The notes under the pieces are model-generated. The model ran no database searches. It saw nothing but the letters and a program-made list of their open reading frames with translations, and was not told where the DNA came from. The position numbers and the translations under genes are program-made. Shown here one piece after another: positions 6,127 to 9,049 of a stretch of 9,049 nucleotides of DNA; the stretch's first letter is position 1, and every line of letters starts with the position of its first letter. The DNA comes from Candidatus Anaerobutyricum stercoripullorum (GTDB lineage Bacteria > Bacillota > Clostridia > Lachnospirales > Lachnospiraceae), in the NCBI GenBank assembly GCA_019114885.1, contig DXEQ01000093.1:1-9049 (forward strand), written 5' to 3'.

Positions 6127-6186
6127 TAAAAAAACTGCCGGACATGCCACAGATTGCTGATCTGTGGTATGCCACATGCAGTTCTT
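6127..6186 (-). terminator. Intrinsic terminator of the feo unit
   Basis: On the minus strand a perfect 8-bp stem CCACAGAT/ATCTGTGG (6160-6167 with 6147-6154, 5-nt loop) sits inside a longer imperfect helix. The outer arms ACTGC/GCAGT are at 6178-6182 and 6134-6138, and a run of seven T follows (6128-6134). It begins 6 nt after the Fur-like stop codon. A weaker T-rich stretch on the other side could make it partly bidirectional. Confidence 0.88.
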
Positions 6187-6191
6187 TTATC

Positions 6192-6518
6192 TCAATATTT
6201 TGGTATTCCTTCACAGCAGACCCGGTACTTCCGGCGGCTGAGCACGCCGATATCCTCCAGCGTGTTGATCATGCGATAGACGGTGGCCGAGCCGATGCCG
6301 CCGTCTTTTTCCAGCGCCTTATAATAGATCTCCTTGCAGCAGGCGCAGTCTTCCTGCAGGATGATATCTAAAAGAATCTCCCGCTGTTTGGTGATCCGGC
6401 ATCCGTTTTCCCGCAGCTTTTTTATGATCATCTCTTTTTGCATCTGTGTCCGCTCGTAGCAAATTTCCGACTCCTGCTCTGCGGTTCGTTCCTTCGAAGA
6501 AAGGGTTTTATCTTGCAT
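6192..6518 (-). CDS. Short Fur-like winged-helix protein, cysteine-rich, in the feo operon
   Basis: This 108-residue protein matches the N-terminal DNA-binding half of Fur-family regulators: GCRITKQREILLDIIL (39-54), then the helix-turn-helix GIGSATVYRMINTLEDIGVL (74-93) and the wing. It then stops at residue 108. Fur proteins are usually about 140-150 residues, with a histidine-rich metal-binding dimerisation domain that is absent here. Instead there are seven cysteines (20, 40, 58, 60, 61, 101, 102), including CACC and a CC pair. The ATG at 6516-6518 overlaps the feoB stop by 11 nt and has AAAGG upstream, so translation is coupled to feoB. Its stop runs straight into a terminator, so the short length looks real rather than a frameshift. 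It could be a local repressor, an Fe-S sensor, or a FeoC-like partner of FeoB. The fold is well supported; the role is inference. Confidence 0.82.
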   Translation of the reverse strand: MQDKTLSSKERTAEQESEICYERTQMQKEMIIKKLRENGCRITKQREILLDIILQEDCACCKEIYYKALEKDGGIGSATVYRMINTLEDIGVLSRRKYRVCCEGIPKY

Positions 6519-8691
6519 TCGCCATGCCTTTCATGTGAACCTGAAGCGTCTTGCTCTCCTTATACGGTCTTGCCAGCAGATAGATGAATCCGATCAGAAG
6601 CAGGATGGCCACGATCAGGCCGATTCCAAATCCGCCGCCGGTAAGGAAGGTTCCGATCTGGTAGATACAGAGGGAAACCACATAAGCAAGACCACACTGG
6701 TACCCGATGGCGATGAAGAACCATTTCCAGCTGTTCATCTCTCTCTTGATGGCGCCCATGGCCGCGAAACAAGGCGCGCACAGCAGGTTAAATACAAGGA
6801 AGGAATAAGCTGCCACCGCCGTCATGCTGCCGGCCAGCTGTCCCCAGAATTCCACGCCGTCTTCCGCCACCTCGGCAAAGCCGAAGAGAATACCGAAGGT
6901 GCCGACTACATTTTCTTTCGCGATCAGACCGGTAACGGCTGCCACTGCCATCTTCCAGTCGCCCCATCCAAGCGGCGCAAAAAGCGGCGCGATCACGTTG
7001 CCGATGGCGGCAAGGATGCTGTTGTCAAGCTGCTCTGCCTCCAGCATGGCAAACTGTCCGTCCACCCAGCCAAAGCCCTGCAGGAACCACAGAACGATGG
7101 TGGAGCAGAGAATGATGGTTCCGGCCTTCTTGATAAAGGACCAGCCGCGCTCCCACATGCTGCGCAGCACGCTGCCGACAGTCGGCAGATGGTAAGCCGG
7201 AAGCTCCATGACGAACGGAGCCGGGTCTCCGGCAAAGAGTCTTGTTTTCTTTAAGATGATACCGGAGCAGATGATGGCGACGATACCGACAAAGTAAGCA
7301 CTTGGAGATACCCACCACGCGCCGTTGAAAATCGCGCCGGCAATAAGGGCAATAATCGGAAGCTTCGCTCCGCAAGGTACAAAGGTCGTAGTCATAATGG
7401 TCATCTTCCGGTCGCGGTCATTTTCGATGGTACGGGAAGCCATGATACCCGGCACGCCGCAGCCGCTTCCGATGAGCATCGGGATAAAGGATTTACCGGA
7501 AAGACCGAACTTACGGAAAATGCGGTCCATAATAAATGCAACACGGGCCATATATCCGCATCCTTCCAGAAATGCCAGAAAGATAAAGAGTACCAGCATC
7601 TGCGGCACAAAACCGAGAACCGCGCCTACACCGGCAACAATACCGTCCAGGATCAGCGCCTGCAGCCATCCGGCACAACCGATGGCATTAAGCGCTCCTT
7701 CAATGAGAACCGGTATACCCGGAACCGCGATCCCAAATAAGCTCCAGCCCTCGCCGAACACGCCGTCGTTCATCCAGTCTGTGGCCCAGGTTCCCACCGT
7801 TGTGACAGAAACATAATATACCACTACCATGACCGCCGCGAAAATCGGCAGCGCCAGGATACGGTTCGTCACGATCCGGTCAATCTTGTCGGAAGTTGTC
7901 AGCTTCTCTCCCTTTGCCTTTGTGACACAGTCGTGAATAATGGAAGTAATGTATGTATATCTTTCATTGGTGATGATACTTTCCGTGTCATCATCAAATG
8001 TATCTTCCAGCATTTTGATCTGGGCGGACACATCCGGAACATTTTTAAGCTGTGCGCCGATCTTATCGTCCCTTTCCAGAAGTTTGATGGCAAAAAACCG
8101 CTTCTGTTCTTCCGGAACCTCACTGCCGAGCATTCCGCTGACATCCGCAATGACATTTTCCACTTCGGAATCAAAGCTGTGCACCGGCATGGCCGCCTGC
8201 TTCTTCTGTGCCAGCGCCACCGCTTTCTGTGAAAGCTTCTGTACGCCGGTTCCCTTCAGCGCGGAGATCTCCACCACCTCGCAGCCCAGTTTCTTTGCCA
8301 GCTTATCCGCGTAGATCTTGTCTCCGCTCTTCTCGATGATATCTGCCATATTCACGGCCATGATCACCGGAATTCCCAGTTCCATCAGCTGGGTGGAGAG
8401 ATACAGGTTTCTCTCAATATTTGTACCGTCAATAATATTGATAATGGCGTCCGGTCTCTCTCCGATCAGATAGTTCCGGGCGACCACTTCCTCCAATGTG
8501 TATGGAGATAAGGAATAAATCCCCGGTAAGTCCATGATCACAACATCCTTGTGTCCTTTTAACTTACCCTCCTTCTTCTCCACTGTCACGCCCGGCCAGT
8601 TGCCGACAAACTGATTGGCACCGGTCAGAGCGTTAAACAGGGTCGTTTTTCCGCAGTTGGGATTACCTGCTAAAGCAATTTTTACTGACAT
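6508..8691 (-). CDS. feoB: Ferrous iron transport protein B
   Basis: FeoB is the inner-membrane Fe(II) transporter used by anaerobes. The 727-residue protein has a cytoplasmic G domain: G1 GNPNCGKT (9-16), the G2 threonine in NWPGVTVE (T36), G3 DLPG (54-57), G4 NMAD (114-117) and G5 SAL (143-145). A helical spacer extends to about 270. The membrane part begins near 278 and holds two Gate domains, with SGCGVPGIMASR at 409-420 (C411) and LLCAPCFAAMG at 636-646 (C638, C641). It has a basic, cysteine-free tail. Length is slightly below E. coli FeoB, as usual for Firmicutes. The ATG at 8689-8691 follows AAAGGAG at 7 nt. It lies downstream of feoA and overlaps a Fur-like gene. It is very likely functional; all GTPase motifs are intact. 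Confidence 0.97.
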   Translation of the reverse strand: MSVKIALAGNPNCGKTTLFNALTGANQFVGNWPGVTVEKKEGKLKGHKDVVIMDLPGIYSLSPYTLEEVVARNYLIGERPDAIINIIDGTNIERNLYLSTQLMELGIPVIMAVNMADIIEKSGDKIYADKLAKKLGCEVVEISALKGTGVQKLSQKAVALAQKKQAAMPVHSFDSEVENVIADVSGMLGSEVPEEQKRFFAIKLLERDDKIGAQLKNVPDVSAQIKMLEDTFDDDTESIITNERYTYITSIIHDCVTKAKGEKLTTSDKIDRIVTNRILALPIFAAVMVVVYYVSVTTVGTWATDWMNDGVFGEGWSLFGIAVPGIPVLIEGALNAIGCAGWLQALILDGIVAGVGAVLGFVPQMLVLFIFLAFLEGCGYMARVAFIMDRIFRKFGLSGKSFIPMLIGSGCGVPGIMASRTIENDRDRKMTIMTTTFVPCGAKLPIIALIAGAIFNGAWWVSPSAYFVGIVAIICSGIILKKTRLFAGDPAPFVMELPAYHLPTVGSVLRSMWERGWSFIKKAGTIILCSTIVLWFLQGFGWVDGQFAMLEAEQLDNSILAAIGNVIAPLFAPLGWGDWKMAVAAVTGLIAKENVVGTFGILFGFAEVAEDGVEFWGQLAGSMTAVAAYSFLVFNLLCAPCFAAMGAIKREMNSWKWFFIAIGYQCGLAYVVSLCIYQIGTFLTGGGFGIGLIVAILLLIGFIYLLARPYKESKTLQVHMKGMANAR

Positions 8692-8731
8692 TTTCCTGCT
8701 CCTTTTCTCTGTGAAATGTTGTAACTACTTT

Positions 8732-8751
8732 TAATTAGTACAAACTAACTA
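8732..8751. promoter_or_regulatory. Palindrome in the feoA-feoB spacer, possible DtxR-family operator
   Basis: TTAGT (8735-8739) and ACTAA (8744-8748) form a perfect inverted repeat with a 4-bp centre. It extends to matching TA pairs at 8732-8733 and 8750-8751. The TTAG...CTAA layout resembles operators of DtxR/IdeR-type metal repressors. It lies just downstream of a consensus-like TTGACG (minus strand, 8755-8760), but a good -10 at 16-18 bp is missing. A metal-responsive role is inferred from the context. Confidence 0.4.
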
Positions 8752-8758
8752 TTACGTC

Positions 8759-8785
8759 AAAAAAATAATCCGCGAACAAGCGCAG
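8759..8785 (-). terminator. Possible weak attenuator between feoA and feoB
   Basis: On the minus strand CTGCG (8781-8785) and CGCGG (8770-8774) can pair over 5 bp (one G-U) with a 6-nt loop. ATTA and seven T (8759-8765) follow. The stem is short and the T run is offset by 4 nt, so only partial termination would be expected. Such a site would lower feoB relative to feoA. Confidence 0.3.
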
Positions 8786-8797
8786 CAAAACGGGACT

Positions 8798-9034
8798 TTA
8801 CACAAGAATCATCCCCGCGTCTGCTTTTCGTAAAGACAGCTCGTATCCGCGAACTGTGATTTCCACCGGATCGCCCAGCGGCGCCACCTTTCTCACATAA
8901 ATCTGTACGCCTTTGGTGATCCCCATGTCCATGATCCTGCGCTTCACCGGTCCGTCGCCGGTCAGTCGTTTCACCGTGACAGTCTCACCGATCTTCACAT
9001 CACGCAGGGTTCTGCTTCCCATACTTTTTTCCAT
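8798..9034 (-). CDS. feoA: FeoA family ferrous iron transport accessory protein
   Basis: FeoA is a small cytoplasmic SH3-like protein that supports FeoB-mediated Fe(II) uptake. The 78-residue product has the normal length and the family pattern. LRDVKIGETVTVKRL lies near 10-24, then RRIMDMGITKGVQIYVRKVAPLG at about 32-54 (the MGI-turn), then the closing PVEITVRGYELSLRKADA strands near 56-73. The ATG at 9032-9034 was chosen over an internal ATG at residue 5 because AGGAG lies 9 nt before it. It precedes feoB by 106 nt and probably shares its transcript. The promoter lies beyond the window edge. Confidence 0.95.
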   Translation of the reverse strand: MEKSMGSRTLRDVKIGETVTVKRLTGDGPVKRRIMDMGITKGVQIYVRKVAPLGDPVEITVRGYELSLRKADAGMILV

Positions 9035-9049
9035 TGATTCAATCTCCTG

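Larger units (their letters stand above)
5830..6191 (-). other. Intergenic region upstream of hydF
   Basis: This 362-nt gene-free stretch contains, in transcription order, the terminator of the feo unit (6127-6186), an uncharacterised segment (6008-6126), the hydF promoter (5980-6007) and a hydF leader of about 140 nt. The leader is open in frame with hydF but reads unlike HydF. It can form a hairpin with GGCC arms (5860-5863, 5881-5884) and an inner CCTG-TTCA-CAGG stem (plus-strand reading). I find no RNA gene or known riboswitch here. Confidence 0.5.

Noticed and set aside
5981..6214. 77-residue minus-strand frame across the end of the Fur-like gene
   Set aside because: It runs through the terminator hairpin and overlaps the Fur-like gene in another frame; it shows no family features.
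6192..6518. Frameshift or nonsense truncation of a normal Fur gene
   Set aside because: The sequence right after the stop forms the terminator hairpin, and no frame there encodes a Fur dimerisation domain.
6535..7254. Plus-strand open frames opposite feoB
   Set aside because: They are antisense to the FeoB membrane region, which is intact and clearly coding on the minus strand.

Overview
The window looks like chromosomal DNA from an anaerobic Gram-positive Firmicute, most likely a Lachnospiraceae-type Clostridia. The grounds are the [FeFe]-hydrogenase maturase HydF, a FeoAB ferrous-iron transporter, strong AGGAGG-type ribosome binding sites, an ECF sigma / membrane anti-sigma pair of the clostridial kind, and moderately high GC in genes against AT-rich spacers. 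The taxon is inference. All nine genes lie on the minus strand, so transcription runs from high to low coordinates. No rRNA, tRNA, CRISPR, insertion sequence or phage gene is visible.

In transcription order, the first unit is feoA (8798-9034), feoB (6508-8691) and a short cysteine-rich Fur-like winged-helix gene (6192-6518). It ends at a strong intrinsic terminator (6127-6186). The feoA-feoB spacer holds a palindrome resembling DtxR-family operators and a possible weak attenuator. Next comes hydF (4612-5829), with its own clear promoter at 5980-6007 and a leader of about 140 nt. A lone HPt phosphotransfer gene follows (4029-4391), with its own probable promoter and a perfect 13-bp-stem terminator at 3897-3932. 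An ECF sigma factor (3223-3828) and an overlapping single-pass membrane protein, the presumed anti-sigma factor (2451-3236), form the next pair.

The last unit starts at a near-consensus promoter (2356-2384). It reads through a structured leader of about 120 nt into an XdhC/CoxI-family maturation factor with unusual domain order (1218-2228), then moaC of molybdenum cofactor synthesis (659-1129), then an ABC-F ATPase that runs off the window edge (1-637).

The common theme is metal-cofactor biology: Fe(II) import, H-cluster assembly, and molybdopterin synthesis and delivery. A stress or envelope signalling module sits in the middle. The points most worth a second look are the Fur-like protein reduced to its DNA-binding half and rich in cysteine, the rearranged XdhC protein, the mutually exclusive stems and small ORF in the xdhC leader, and the palindrome between feoA and feoB.
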